Origin: JAEULH01 sp963789785
GTDB taxonomy: Bacteria > Pseudomonadota > Alphaproteobacteria > Rhodospirillales > Defluviicoccaceae
NCBI GenBank assembly: GCA_963789785.1
Contig: CAWBNC010000031.1
Span: 1-64,000, forward strand
Direction of reading: 5' to 3'
Length of the DNA stretch: 64,000 bases
This document shows positions 35,063 to 44,362 of the stretch, one piece after another; the stretch's first letter is position 1; every line of letters begins with the position of its first letter. The translations under genes and the position numbers were made by a program. The notes under the pieces were generated by a model. It was not told the DNA's origin and searched no databases. It saw nothing but the letters and a program-made list of their open reading frames with translations.

Positions 35063-37033
35063 TCAGATTGAGGGGTTGCTGGCATCCCCTTGAGCCAGGG
35101 CAGGCCATGCCCAAACTCCCATCGGCCGCGATCTGCCGCGAATCGCCTGATCGGGCAGCGCGACGAAGCCCGCGACGGCATCCGTCTCGCCGACCGCGCG
35201 AGCGCATTCCATCAGTGCGTCCGAGGCGATGATGACGACGCCGTGGCTGCGGGTCAGCGCCTCCAGCCGGCTCGCCATGTTGACCGTGTCGCCGCTTACG
35301 GTGAACTGCTGCTGCCGGGCGCCGCCGATCTCGCCGATGACGACCGGACCGAAGTGGACGCCGATGCTGATCCGCGGCGCCGATTTGCGATCGGCATAGG
35401 TTCCGGCCCAGACGGCGACATCGTCGGCGAGCGCCCGGGCGCAGCGCAAGGCGCGGGCGGCGTCCTCGACCCGCGGGTCGAAGGCGCCGAAGCTCGCCGA
35501 GGCGCCGTCGCCGACGAACTTGTCGATCGAGCCGCCGTGCGCGGAAATGACGGCCTCGACCCGGCCATGAAAAGCGCGGAGCAGAGCGAGCTGCTCGGCG
35601 GGCGCAAGATGCTCGCCGATCCTGGTAAAGCCGACCATGTCGACGAACATCACAGCCGCCTGCTGCACCCTGTCCGCGCCGTAGGGCTTGTCGGCACCGG
35701 CGAGCCGGTCGGCGACGGCGGCCGGCACGTAACGGGCGAGGTTGGTCCGCTGGCGCTCGGCCTCACGGCGCAATCGTCCCTCGCCGACAAGGCGGATGGC
35801 CGTGACCAGGGTCAGTGTCAGGATGATCGCAAGCGTCGGGAAAACGCCGTTCAACCACAACCGGCCGGAGACGAAGGCGGCCTGGGCGACACCGGCCCAT
35901 CCGGCGAGGAGCGCCGCCGCCGCCGTCATGGCGAGGAGCGGCCGGCGGATCATCGCGGCGGCCGCGGCCAGCAGCGCGCCGGCAAATATGGCGAGGAGAT
36001 CGAACGCTAGCGCGCGTTCGTCCCCGATGAGATAGCGGTGGTGAAGAATGTTATCGATGACGCTGGCGAAATGCTCCGGGCCGGGAAGCGTGCGGCTGAA
36101 AGGGGTTACGAAGCTGTCTCCGACCCCAGTCGCGGTCGCGCCGATGATGACGATGCGACCCGCTGCCATGTCGGGCGGAAGATGCCCGGCAACGACTTCG
36201 GCGAGCGGGACGGTGGGGAACGTTCCGCGGGGCCCGTAATAGTTGACGGCCATGCGCATTTCCGCGTCCACCGGCAGACGTTCGCCACCCATGACGATGC
36301 CTTCGCCAAGACGCACAGCGACGGCGTCCCGGGACAGGCCGCGATAGAGGCGGACCGCCTCGACCGCCAGCGACGGATAGAGTTCGTCGCCGTAAACGAT
36401 CGCGCTGCGGTCGAAACGCAGGCTGCCGTCGGCCGCGAGAACGACCGTAACATGACCGGCACCGGCGGCCGCGTTGCCGATGATCGGGATCGGCGCGATC
36501 ACGCCGCTGGGCGCGGCCGCGGTAGTAAGCCGGTTCTGGTCCGGCAGGCGGTAGACGCGGTACGCAGAACGGGCGACGAAAGGCGGCACCGCCGTGCCGC
36601 CGGCGTCTTCGCTGAAAACGAACGCGTAAGGGACGATAGCCGCCTTGGCCTCGTTGAGCGCATTCGCCAGCTCCCGGTCGGGATCGCCGTCAGGACCGGC
36701 CGGCTGCGCATCGGCAAACAGAAGATCGATGGCAATGACCCGTGCGCCATCTCTTGCCAGCGCGCGAACCGCCGCGGCGAGAAACCCGCGCGGCACCGGC
36801 CAGCGGCCGAACGCGCTAACGCTGCGATCGTCGACGCCGACAATAAGCACTTCCGCGCCCGGCGCCTGCACGCCGCGAAGCCGGAAACGCCAGTCGAGGG
36901 TTTCGCCGTCCGCCGCCGCGAACGGCGGGGCCTCGCGCCAGACGAGGGCGGCGAACGCAAGGAGGGTCGCGACCGACAGCGCCGCAAGCAGCGCCGTTCT
37001 CCACCTTTGCGCGACGGCCGCTGGGCGGCTCAC
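35063..37033 (-). CDS. CHASE2-domain class III adenylate/guanylate cyclase
   Basis: The start is GTG 37033, which overlaps the FecR-gene stop (GTGA), giving 656 residues. One membrane span near the N-terminus is followed by an extracytoplasmic CHASE2 sensor domain (VLIVGVDDRSVSAFGRWPVP; GRIVIIGATATGVGDSF). Two or three more spans follow, then the catalytic domain: metal-binding Asp in VMFVDMVGFT, SIDKFVGDG, and SGDTVNMASRLEALT. It would make cAMP or cGMP in response to a periplasmic signal. The FecR/CHASE2-cyclase pair is a recurring arrangement in proteobacteria. Substrate choice is not certain. Confidence 0.9.
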   Translation of the reverse strand: MSRPAAVAQRWRTALLAALSVATLLAFAALVWREAPPFAAADGETLDWRFRLRGVQAPGAEVLIVGVDDRSVSAFGRWPVPRGFLAAAVRALARDGARVIAIDLLFADAQPAGPDGDPDRELANALNEAKAAIVPYAFVFSEDAGGTAVPPFVARSAYRVYRLPDQNRLTTAAAPSGVIAPIPIIGNAAAGAGHVTVVLAADGSLRFDRSAIVYGDELYPSLAVEAVRLYRGLSRDAVAVRLGEGIVMGGERLPVDAEMRMAVNYYGPRGTFPTVPLAEVVAGHLPPDMAAGRIVIIGATATGVGDSFVTPFSRTLPGPEHFASVIDNILHHRYLIGDERALAFDLLAIFAGALLAAAAAMIRRPLLAMTAAAALLAGWAGVAQAAFVSGRLWLNGVFPTLAIILTLTLVTAIRLVGEGRLRREAERQRTNLARYVPAAVADRLAGADKPYGADRVQQAAVMFVDMVGFTRIGEHLAPAEQLALLRAFHGRVEAVISAHGGSIDKFVGDGASASFGAFDPRVEDAARALRCARALADDVAVWAGTYADRKSAPRISIGVHFGPVVIGEIGGARQQQFTVSGDTVNMASRLEALTRSHGVVIIASDALMECARAVGETDAVAGFVALPDQAIRGRSRPMGVWAWPALAQGDASNPSI

Positions 37034-37677
37034 TCGCCGGCGAGGTGGACGCGGGCGAAATAGCTGTCGACCCGCGCCCGTCCCCATGGCTTCGGCGGCG
37101 TCGCCGCCCCGTCGACCGTGACGTCCGTACCCTGGCCCGGCTCCAGAAGCGCGAGCGCATTGGTCCCGACCGCCTGAACGGCGACGCTGCCGGCGGCGGC
37201 GAAGACAGCGGTCCTGCCGCCATCGGCTTCCATCAGCCACTCGGTCGAACGCGCCGATGCGACAGCCGCCCGGGAGCTGATGTCGAAATGGCCGCCGGGA
37301 CTGGCGACCACGGCGCGGACGATACCGGAGAGCAGTGACAGGATCGCCCCGAGGCGTTGATCATTCCGGCTGATCGCGTAGTCGGCGATAAAGATCTGCG
37401 TGTCGCTACCGATGACGATGAGTGAGCGGTCGGCGAACTCGATCTTCAGCCGGCCGCCTTCGTCGGTGACGATCCGATCGCGCGCAAAAACGGTGGCGCC
37501 CTGGCCGAGGGGCCTGGCGTCATCGTTCCGGATGACGCGGGCGCTGCCCTCCTGTTGCACCACACGGGCCACCGCGGGCTCCGCCGCAATTGCCGGCGGC
37601 GCGCCGGCCGCAATGGCGAGAAAGAGCAGCGCCGCGACCAGCCGACGGCATTGTCGCAAAGGCCATATCGTCACCAT
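37030..37677 (-). CDS. FecR-domain periplasmic protein
   Basis: The 215-residue protein has a signal peptide (ending AIAAEP) and a FecR-type domain: EGSARVIRNDDARPLGQGA, IVTDEGGRLKIEFADRSLI, then FDISSRAAVASARSTEWLME. Such domains are extracytoplasmic sensors or partners. Four bases overlap with the CHASE2 cyclase gene (GTGA), so it is the first gene of a two-gene operon and probably modulates the cyclase through its CHASE2 domain. Confidence 0.85.
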   Translation of the reverse strand: MVTIWPLRQCRRLVAALLFLAIAAGAPPAIAAEPAVARVVQQEGSARVIRNDDARPLGQGATVFARDRIVTDEGGRLKIEFADRSLIVIGSDTQIFIADYAISRNDQRLGAILSLLSGIVRAVVASPGGHFDISSRAAVASARSTEWLMEADGGRTAVFAAAGSVAVQAVGTNALALLEPGQGTDVTVDGAATPPKPWGRARVDSYFARVHLAGE

Positions 37678-38016
37678 GATCGTCGCCCCCTTCCCGACCC
37701 GCGGAGCGGTACTCTACAACCATCATCCGGCTGGGCCAGCATTGAGGATGCGACGCATTGGAGTTCAATGCCAGATTAACATGCTCATGGATGGCATTAT
37801 CCGTAAGCGGATTTGGTCGGATGCAGGAAGATCAAGCAGCCCATCGGCGCCGTTCGGGCGCAGGATGCTCCGGTCGCGTGGCCGAGCGATCGCAACGACC
37901 GGCGCTGGACCGGTCTCGCTGCGCCAAGATCCGCCTGCGTCATCGACCGCTTGCGCGCACCGGCCTTTTCGGCGACAGGTAGGGATCTGCGGGCATCATT
38001 GGACCCAGGCCGGCCT
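37678..38016. other. Divergent intergenic region
   Basis: About 340 bases between the FecR gene (minus) and the CDF transporter gene (plus). It must carry both promoters, but I cannot point to a convincing -35/-10 pair or a metal-regulator operator. An open frame from 37813 joins the CDF gene but has no ribosome site and lacks CDF-like text, so it is not used as the start. Confidence 0.4.
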
Positions 38017-39039
38017 ATGAGCAGCACAGACAACCACGACCACGGCTCGGCCAGCGAGGGAGAGCCCTGCCATGGCCACGGCCATGACCATCCCCGCAAC
38101 GCGGGGGGGCATGCACACGGTCATGCGCAGGGCGGTAGCCACGTCCATGCCGACAGCGAGCGCCGGGTGCTGTGGGCGATGCTGCTCACCGGCGGGTTCA
38201 TGGTCGTGGAGGTCGTCGGCGGCCTCGTTTCAGGCTCTCTCGCCCTGCTCGCCGATGCCGGTCATATGGTGACGGACGTGGCGGCGCTGGGTCTGGCGCT
38301 GGCCGCCTTTAAGGTTGGCCGGCGCAGCCATGACGCTCGCCGGACCTACGGGTACCACCGATTTCAGGTGCTCGCCGCCTTCGTCAACGGCCTTGCCCTG
38401 ATCGCCATTGTCGCCTGGATTGCCTACGAGGCGGTGAACCGGATTCTCGCCCCGGTCGACGTTCTGAGCAATCTGATGTTGGCCGTCGCCGGCGCCGGTC
38501 TCGTCGTCAATATCGTGACCTTTGGCATCCTCCATGCCGGCGATCGGGCCAACATCAACATTCGCGGTGCAGCCCTGCACGTCCTGGGCGACCTCCTCGG
38601 CTCGGTCGCCGCCATTGCCGCCGCGATCATCATCATGATCACCGGATGGATGCCGATTGACCCGATCTTGTCACTGCTTGTCGCCATTCTGGTCTCGCGC
38701 AGCGCCTGGGGCCTGATCCGGTCTTCAAGCCATATCCTTCTCGAAGGTGCGCCAGACTGGCTGGACGTCGAAGATTTACGGACCGGGATGATCCGGGCCG
38801 TGCCGGGGGTGGTCGACGCCCACCATATTCATATCTGGATGATTACGGCGGAACGGCCGATGATCACCTTGCATGTGGAGGTTGAGCCGGACACGGATCA
38901 CCATGCAACGCTGGTGGCCGTCCGCCGCTACATCCGGGATGAGTTGTCTGTTTCCCACTCGACCGTTCAGATCGAAACAGCCGGCTGCGCCGACGAGCTT
39001 GCCGACCTCCCGCCGCCCTTTGCCGGGGCAGGGCAGTGA
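38017..39039 (+). CDS. Cation diffusion facilitator (zinc/cobalt exporter)
   Basis: Start ATG 38017 gives 340 residues. The N-terminus is histidine-rich (DHGSASEGEPCHGHGHDHP; HAHGHAQGG), typical of metal capture. Two HxxxD metal sites lie in membrane helices: LADAGHMVTD and HVLGDLLGS. A cytoplasmic C-terminal domain (DAHHIHIWMITAERPMITLH) follows. It exports Zn, and perhaps Co or Cd, in exchange for protons (CzcD/ZitB type). It stands alone. Confidence 0.9.
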   Translation: MSSTDNHDHGSASEGEPCHGHGHDHPRNAGGHAHGHAQGGSHVHADSERRVLWAMLLTGGFMVVEVVGGLVSGSLALLADAGHMVTDVAALGLALAAFKVGRRSHDARRTYGYHRFQVLAAFVNGLALIAIVAWIAYEAVNRILAPVDVLSNLMLAVAGAGLVVNIVTFGILHAGDRANINIRGAALHVLGDLLGSVAAIAAAIIIMITGWMPIDPILSLLVAILVSRSAWGLIRSSSHILLEGAPDWLDVEDLRTGMIRAVPGVVDAHHIHIWMITAERPMITLHVEVEPDTDHHATLVAVRRYIRDELSVSHSTVQIETAGCADELADLPPPFAGAGQ

Positions 39040-39087
39040 TCGCACCCGGCTTCCGCCGCATGCGATCACGCGGAATAACGGTGACGG

Positions 39088-39594
39088 CTATTTAGCTACG
39101 ATCGCGTTCAGCATCCACGCGGCCTCTTCATGCACGCCGATGCGGCCGGTCAGAAAGTCGGCCGTGTACACGTCGTCAACCTTCTCGGCCTCCGCGACAC
39201 CACCTCGGAGCGACTTGGCCAACGTCTGGTGGTCCCGAGCCAGCTCGGCGACCATCTCTCCGGACTTCGGAAGAACTTCGACATCAGCCACAGCGCTTTT
39301 CTGAAGGTAATGACCGATACCGCCCAATGCGGGGAAACCCAGCGCCCGAACCCGCTCGGCGATGGCGTCCACCGCCTCGGCAAGCTCGTGATATTGCTCG
39401 TCGGTCAGTTTGTGGACGCTGTAGAACAGCGGCCCGGCAACATTCCAGTGGTAGGCGAGGGTCTTGGCGTAAAGCACATAGGTGCCCGCAAGCGCTTCAT
39501 TGAGCACTTCCGCCAAATGCTCGCGCCCTTCGCGCTCAATACCCGTCCGAACGGGCAACTCTTCGGTACGGTGGTCAAGAACGTCATCAGCCAC
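39088..39594 (-). CDS. dps: Dps-family DNA-binding ferritin
   Basis: The 168-residue protein has the Dps four-helix pattern with the intersubunit ferroxidase residues: His in TLAYHWNVAGP, and the His, Asp and Glu of HKLTDEQYHELAEAVD. Dps stores iron and protects DNA from peroxide. The C-terminus (AAWMLNAIVAK) is complete. It converges with the CDF gene and lies in a stretch of stress-type genes. Confidence 0.9.
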   Translation of the reverse strand: MADDVLDHRTEELPVRTGIEREGREHLAEVLNEALAGTYVLYAKTLAYHWNVAGPLFYSVHKLTDEQYHELAEAVDAIAERVRALGFPALGGIGHYLQKSAVADVEVLPKSGEMVAELARDHQTLAKSLRGGVAEAEKVDDVYTADFLTGRIGVHEEAAWMLNAIVAK

Positions 39595-39788
39595 GCTATT
39601 GTCTCCCTATCCGTGGAATCTAGCAGCAAAGCCGGTAATACGCATCTTTCGGCGGGCGGATCACATCGTTACTACAAAAAGCAGGTTCCGCCAATGAATA
39701 TGCCGACATCCCGGAGCCATGCGGCGGCCTGCGCGAACGACGACCCGCGCTCCGCATGGCGACCCTGAGGAGTGCAGTCTCGGCAGCG

Positions 39789-39986
39789 CTAGATCTTGCC
39801 TTCCCAGTCGGAAACCTGCCGCTCCGCCTCTTCCTTGCCGATGCCGTAGTGTTCCTGGACCTTGCCGACGAGGCTGTCGCGGTGCCCCTTGGCCTGCTCC
39901 AGATCGTCATCGGTCAACTTGCCCCATTGCGTACGCATGTTCCCTTTGATCTGCTTCCAGTTGCCGGCAATCTGATCCCAATTCAT
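39789..39986 (-). CDS. CsbD-family stress protein
   Basis: The 65-residue protein begins MNWDQIAGNWKQIKGNMR and continues with WGKLTDDDLEQ and ERQVSDWEGK, the full CsbD pattern. Family members are induced by general stress in many bacteria; their biochemical role is unknown. GAGGATATCGCC precedes the start. It lies upstream of dps in the same orientation, separated by about 195 bases. Confidence 0.93.
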   Translation of the reverse strand: MNWDQIAGNWKQIKGNMRTQWGKLTDDDLEQAKGHRDSLVGKVQEHYGIGKEEAERQVSDWEGKI

Positions 39987-40193
39987 GGCGATATCCTCTC
40001 AGGTATGACCCCCATTACAAGGCCGGCTGGTGTTTCGGTTGGCGGGCATGACGTTACAACGGGAGGCAACGGCAGTGGTGCGAACGCTAACCACCCTCAC
40101 CGCTGAGTGTTGCCGCCTCGCCCCGCGCAGGCCACGACCTATGTTAAGAGCGGCGGCAGACGCTTCTTGGGCCGATCCTGGAGGAAAACGCGT

Positions 40194-40565
40194 ATGACAG
40201 AGGCTGCGGCGGGACACCGCATTATCATCGAGCCTGCATCCGGGCAGGTTCGTGTCATTTTCAACGGGACGTGCGTTGCCGAGACGACGCAGGCGCTGGT
40301 TTTGCGCGAAGGTTCGCTGCAGCCGGTGGTTTATGTCCCACGCGCGGACGTCGAAGCGGCGGCGCTAACCCGGACCGATCATCGCAGCCATTGCCCGTTC
40401 AAGGGCGACGCAAGCTACTTTTCGCTGACTGCCGGCGACAAGCGCGTCGAGAACGCGGCATGGAGTTACGAGCAGCCGTTTGCGGCGGTGGCTGCGATCA
40501 AGGACCACCTCGCGTTCTATCCGAACAAGGTGGACGCTATCGAAGTGGGGACTGTCGATCGTTAG
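40194..40565 (+). CDS. DUF427-family protein
   Basis: The start at 40194 follows GGAGGA. The 123-residue product has the family pattern VRVIFNGTCVAETTQALVL, YVPRADVEAA, THRS-type CPFKGDASYF and NAAWSYEQPF, ending in FYPNKVDAIEV. The fold is a small beta-tent; the function is not established. It diverges from the csbD gene. Confidence 0.9.
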   Translation: MTEAAAGHRIIIEPASGQVRVIFNGTCVAETTQALVLREGSLQPVVYVPRADVEAAALTRTDHRSHCPFKGDASYFSLTAGDKRVENAAWSYEQPFAAVAAIKDHLAFYPNKVDAIEVGTVDR

Positions 40566-40606
40566 CCCGGTCGCGGCTGAGCCTGCCGGATCTTCGCCCT
40601 CAACGA

Positions 40607-41158
40607 TCAGCCGTGAGCGTGGTGCTGGATCAGCGGTCGCGGCTTGATCATGCCGCGGCAGCGATCGCGCAGGTAACGCCGCGCCAGTTCGTGGTCAAGC
40701 TGCGGGTCGATCAGCAGGCGCAGCTTCTGCACGATCGTGACCTCCTCCGTCTCGAGGTGGAGAATGAGATTTGCCGCGAGCTCAATGGCGGCGTCGCGGA
40801 AAGCGGTCCAGCGGGCGAATGAGGTGCCGCGGTCAAGCGTCTCGGCGGCAAGTTCGCGCAGCCGGGCCGCCAGCGGTTCGATAACAAAGTGTTCCTCGGC
40901 AATCAGGCCCATGTAGGTCTTGTCGCCGCCGTCCGCGATCGCGGGGAACAGAACCGCCTCCTCGAACGCGTTATGGACGAGCAGCTCGTCGAGACCGTCG
41001 ACGAGCTTGACAAGCAGGGCCCGGTCGTCGGCGTTCGTGGGATCGACCGGCGCGGCGACCGCTTCGCCTTTGACCCGGTTCTCGACCTCGCAGATCATGA
41101 CGAGCATTCGGAAATGCTCTTCGTGGATCACCTCGCCGAGTTCGCTCAGAAATGCCAT
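40607..41158 (-). CDS. Hemerythrin HHE-domain protein
   Basis: From ATG 41158 (MAFLSELGEVIHEEHFRML) the 183-residue product shows the metal-ligand pattern of HHE domains: HEEHF, HNAFEEAVLFP, EEHFVIEPL and HLETEE. These proteins bind a di-iron site and take part in oxygen, nitric oxide or iron-stress responses. The start has no strong ribosome site; a longer frame opens at 41239. It fits the local group of stress genes (dps, csbD). Confidence 0.8.
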   Translation of the reverse strand: MAFLSELGEVIHEEHFRMLVMICEVENRVKGEAVAAPVDPTNADDRALLVKLVDGLDELLVHNAFEEAVLFPAIADGGDKTYMGLIAEEHFVIEPLAARLRELAAETLDRGTSFARWTAFRDAAIELAANLILHLETEEVTIVQKLRLLIDPQLDHELARRYLRDRCRGMIKPRPLIQHHAHG

Positions 41159-41362
41159 GACCGTCCGGTGGTTGCCCGCGCCGCAGATTTCAGCCTTATG
41201 GCCTCGTGCTTGATGGCCTGGTGTTTTGCTGCAGTGCAACAGTATACGTCAATTTCTTGAAATGGCGACGCCAGATTGCGCATACGGCCAAGGCGTTTTC
41301 GCCGGACCGGCGCGCCGGCGAAGCCCGCCCCTTGAAAAAGGCGATCCGCGAGAGCCGCGGGC

Positions 41363-42119
41363 CTACAGGGTAATGATCTCGCCGTTCCGCTGTTCAGTCG
41401 CGGACGCGAGGGCGACAAATGCTTCGGTCACCGCCTCCGGGGGTTTCAGCGTCTGCGGATCTTCGCCCGGGTAGGCGGCGGCGCGCATGCGGGTGCGGGT
41501 GGCGCCCGGGTTGACCAGGTTGACCCGGACCCGGGTTCTGGCGACCTCCTGGGCGTAGGTCCGCACCAGCGTCTCCAGTCCGCCCTTGCTGACGGCGTAG
41601 GTTCCCCAGTAGGCGCGCCCGGCGCTGACGCCGGAGGTGACGAAGATCGCGCGCCCGGCGTCCGAGGCCCGCAAGCAGCGGATCGAAGGAGCGGAGCAGG
41701 CGGAAGTTTGCGGTGAGGTTGGTCGCGAGCACCTCGTCCCAGGTCGCTGGATCGATATGCGCGACAGGTGTGAGGGTGCCGAGGATTCCGGCGTTGCCGA
41801 CGAGGATGTCGAGCCGGCCCCACCGCGCGAAGACGGCCGCGCCCATGCGGTCGATGACCGCCGCGTCCTTGAGGTCGGCCGGGACCAGGCTGGCGGCAGC
41901 GCCGTGGGCGCGGACCGCGTCGTCGACCTCCTCCAGCGCGCCTTGCGTGCGTCCGACCAGGATCAGTTCCGCACCCTCGGCAGCAAAGCGCTCCGCCACA
42001 GCCCGGCCGATCCCGCGGGTGGCGCCGGTGATCAGGGCGACGCGGCCGGCGAGACGACCGGCGCCGGCGGCTGAGGGCTCTGCCTCGGCGATCCCATCTC
42101 CGTGGCCGCCCGTGGTCAC
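41363..42119 (-). CDS. Short-chain dehydrogenase/reductase (one-base frameshift)
   Basis: The start is GTG 42119, overlapping the purF stop (GTGA). The N-terminal part has the cofactor motif ALITGATRGIGRAVAERF and NAGILG. After an extra base near 41674 the other frame supplies IFVTSGVSAGRAYWGTYAVS, containing the catalytic Ser and the YxxxK (YAVSK), then VNPGATRTRM and a normal end. The rebuilt protein is about 250 residues. The product of purF-linked SDR genes in alphaproteobacteria is unassigned. The shift is probably technical. Confidence 0.82.
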
Positions 42120-43667
42120 GGGACCTCCTCGAGAAGCGAGAGCTGGCGCTCGGCCGGCTCGGCGTCGATCTGGTCGGTCAGCCGGATCGGATAATCGCCG
42201 GTGAAGCAGGAGTCGCAGAACTGCGGCTTGATCGGGTCGCGACCGCTCTCGCCGACGGCGCGGTAGAGCCCGTTGATCGATACGTAGGCAAGCGAGTCGA
42301 CGCCGATGAAGCTCGCCATCTGCTCGATGCTGCGGGTCGAGGCGAGCAACTCCTCGCGGTCGGGGGTATCGATGCCGTAGAAGCAGGAATGCGTTGTCGG
42401 CGGGCTGGAAATCCGCAGATGTACCTCGCTGGCGCCGGCGTTGCGGACCATCTCGACGATCTTGACCGATGTCGTCCCGCGGACGATGAAATCGTCGACC
42501 AGGATCACCCGCTTGTCTTTCAGCCGCGCGGCATTGGCGTTGTGCTTCAGGCGGACGCCAAGCAGGCGGATCTTCTGCGACGGCTCGATGAAGGTCCGGC
42601 CGACGTAGTGATTGCGGATGATCCCGAGCTCGAACGGGATCTTCAACTCGTGAGCGTAACCGATCGCCGCGGGAACACCCGAATCCGGCACCGGAACGAC
42701 GATATCGGCGTCGACGCCGTTTTCACGGGCGAGTTCGGCGCCGATCCGACGGCGGATTTCGTAGACGTTCCGGCCGTCGATGGTGCTGTCGGGACGGGCG
42801 AAGTAGATGTACTCGAAAATGCAGAACCGTCGTGGTACGCGGGCGAACGGTTTGACGCTGCGGATGCCCTGATCGTCGATGATCACGATCTCGCCCGGCT
42901 CGACGTCGCGGACGAACTGCGCGCCGATGATGTCCAGCGCGCAGGTCTCCGACGCCAGAATGTAGGCCCCGGCGAGCCGCCCCAGAACCAGCGGCCGGAC
43001 GCCGTAGGGATCGCGCATGCCGATGAGCTTGCGCCGGGTGATGGCGACCAGCGAGTAGGTGCCGTCGAGCTGGCGCATGGCGTCGATCAGCCGATCGACG
43101 ACGGTCGAATAATGGCTGGTCGCGACGAGGTGAATGATGGTCTCGGTGTCGGTGGTCGAATGAAAGATCGCGCCGCGCCTGACCAGCGCCTCGCCGCAGC
43201 GCCAGCGCATTCGTGAGGTTGCCGTTGTGGGCGAGGGTCATGCCGCCGAACTCGAAGTCGGCGAACAGCGGCTGAATGTTGCGGACGACGGTGCCGCCGG
43301 TGGTCGAATAGCGCACGTGGCCGACGGCGACGGAGCCGGGGAGGGTGCGGATGACGCTGCTGCTGCCGAAATTGTCGCCGACGAGGCCGAGCGCCTTGTG
43401 GCTGTGGAAATGCTCGCCGTCGTAGCTGACGATGCCGGCCGCTTCCTGCCCCCGGTGCTGCAGGGCATGGAGGCCGAGCGCCGTTGCGGCCGCGGCGTCG
43501 CCATGGCCCCAGATCCCGAAGACGCCGCACTCGTCGTGAAAATGATCGTCGTCAGCCTCGTCCGCGACCCCGGCAGACGCCCCGTCGACGCGCCGAGAGG
43601 CAAGGAGCGGAGGCTCTTCGGCATCGCTGTTCCGTTGGTCCGAGTGGCGCCAAGGTAAGCGTGCCAT
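42116..43667 (-). CDS. purF: Amidophosphoribosyltransferase PurF (one-base frameshift)
   Basis: PurF makes phosphoribosylamine, the first step of purine synthesis. The N-terminal nucleophile Cys lies in HDECGVFGIWGH after a propeptide; the glutaminase part continues through GHVRYSTTGG and AHNGNLTNALAL. Near 43193 one base is missing and the sequence continues in another frame (ALVRRGAIFHSTTDTETII). The PRPP-binding motif VILVDDFIVRGTTSVKIVE is intact. Since purine synthesis is normally needed, a sequence error is the likely cause. It is in the radA-cvpA-purF-SDR series. Confidence 0.92.
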
Positions 43668-43681
43668 GATCTTCAGCCCCG

Positions 43682-44362
43682 TCAGCGGTTCGTTTGAAGA
43701 AGGCGTTCCAGCTCTTTGCGCTCCCGATCGCCGTAACCCTCGGCGGGCGGCCGAGATCCGACCGGCGGCCCCTTCGGCTGCGGATTCAAGATGTCGCGCA
43801 TCATCTCGTTGGATTCAAGCACCTGACGGGCGCGATCGCGGGTGACGTTGGCGGTGTCGGCCGTCTGCTCGCGGGCTTCGTCGGGAACAAGGCCGCGCAG
43901 GAATTCGGCCCCGCTGGCGACCAGGGGCCGGGTCCGGGCCTCGGCCAGCCATGCCGGCTGGCGGCCCGGCGGCATCATCCACTGCAGCGCGATGTAGGCG
44001 AGGCAGACCAGCACGGCGCCGCGGGCGAGGCCGAACACGAAGCCCAGCGAGCGATCGAGCGCATTCAGGGCGCTGTCTCGGACGCGGGTGGTCATCAGCC
44101 GGGTGACGAGCGACAGGACGATGAGGGCGGCAATGAAAATGAACGCGCCCGCGGCAATATCGGCGATCAGAGGGTTAGCGATGATATCCTGCGCGTATGG
44201 ACGAACGTAGGGCAGGCCATAGAAGACGGCGAAGATGGCGCCAAGCCAGGCGAGAACGGCGAGAACTTCGTGGATGAAGCCGCGGAGAAAGGCGAGAAGG
44301 GCCGAGACCGCCAGAACCGCGAGGACCATGAGGTCGAAGACCGTGAACGGAAAATCAGCCAT
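43682..44362 (-). CDS. cvpA: CvpA-family membrane protein
   Basis: Start ATG 44362 overlaps the radA stop by eight bases. The 226-residue protein has four membrane segments in its first 150 residues (FTVFDLMVLAVLAVSALLAF, FRG at the turn, AGAFIFIAALIVLSLVTRLM, FVFGLARGAVLVCLAYIALQ) and a charged C-terminal tail. CvpA proteins support envelope homeostasis and were first linked to colicin V production. Its place before purF is conserved in proteobacteria. Confidence 0.9.
   Translation of the reverse strand: MADFPFTVFDLMVLAVLAVSALLAFLRGFIHEVLAVLAWLGAIFAVFYGLPYVRPYAQDIIANPLIADIAAGAFIFIAALIVLSLVTRLMTTRVRDSALNALDRSLGFVFGLARGAVLVCLAYIALQWMMPPGRQPAWLAEARTRPLVASGAEFLRGLVPDEAREQTADTANVTRDRARQVLESNEMMRDILNPQPKGPPVGSRPPAEGYGDRERKELERLLQTNR

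Noticed and set aside
37813..38016. N-terminal extension of the CDF transporter from 37813
   Set aside because: No ribosome site and no CDF-like sequence; the histidine-rich N-terminus begins naturally at 38017.
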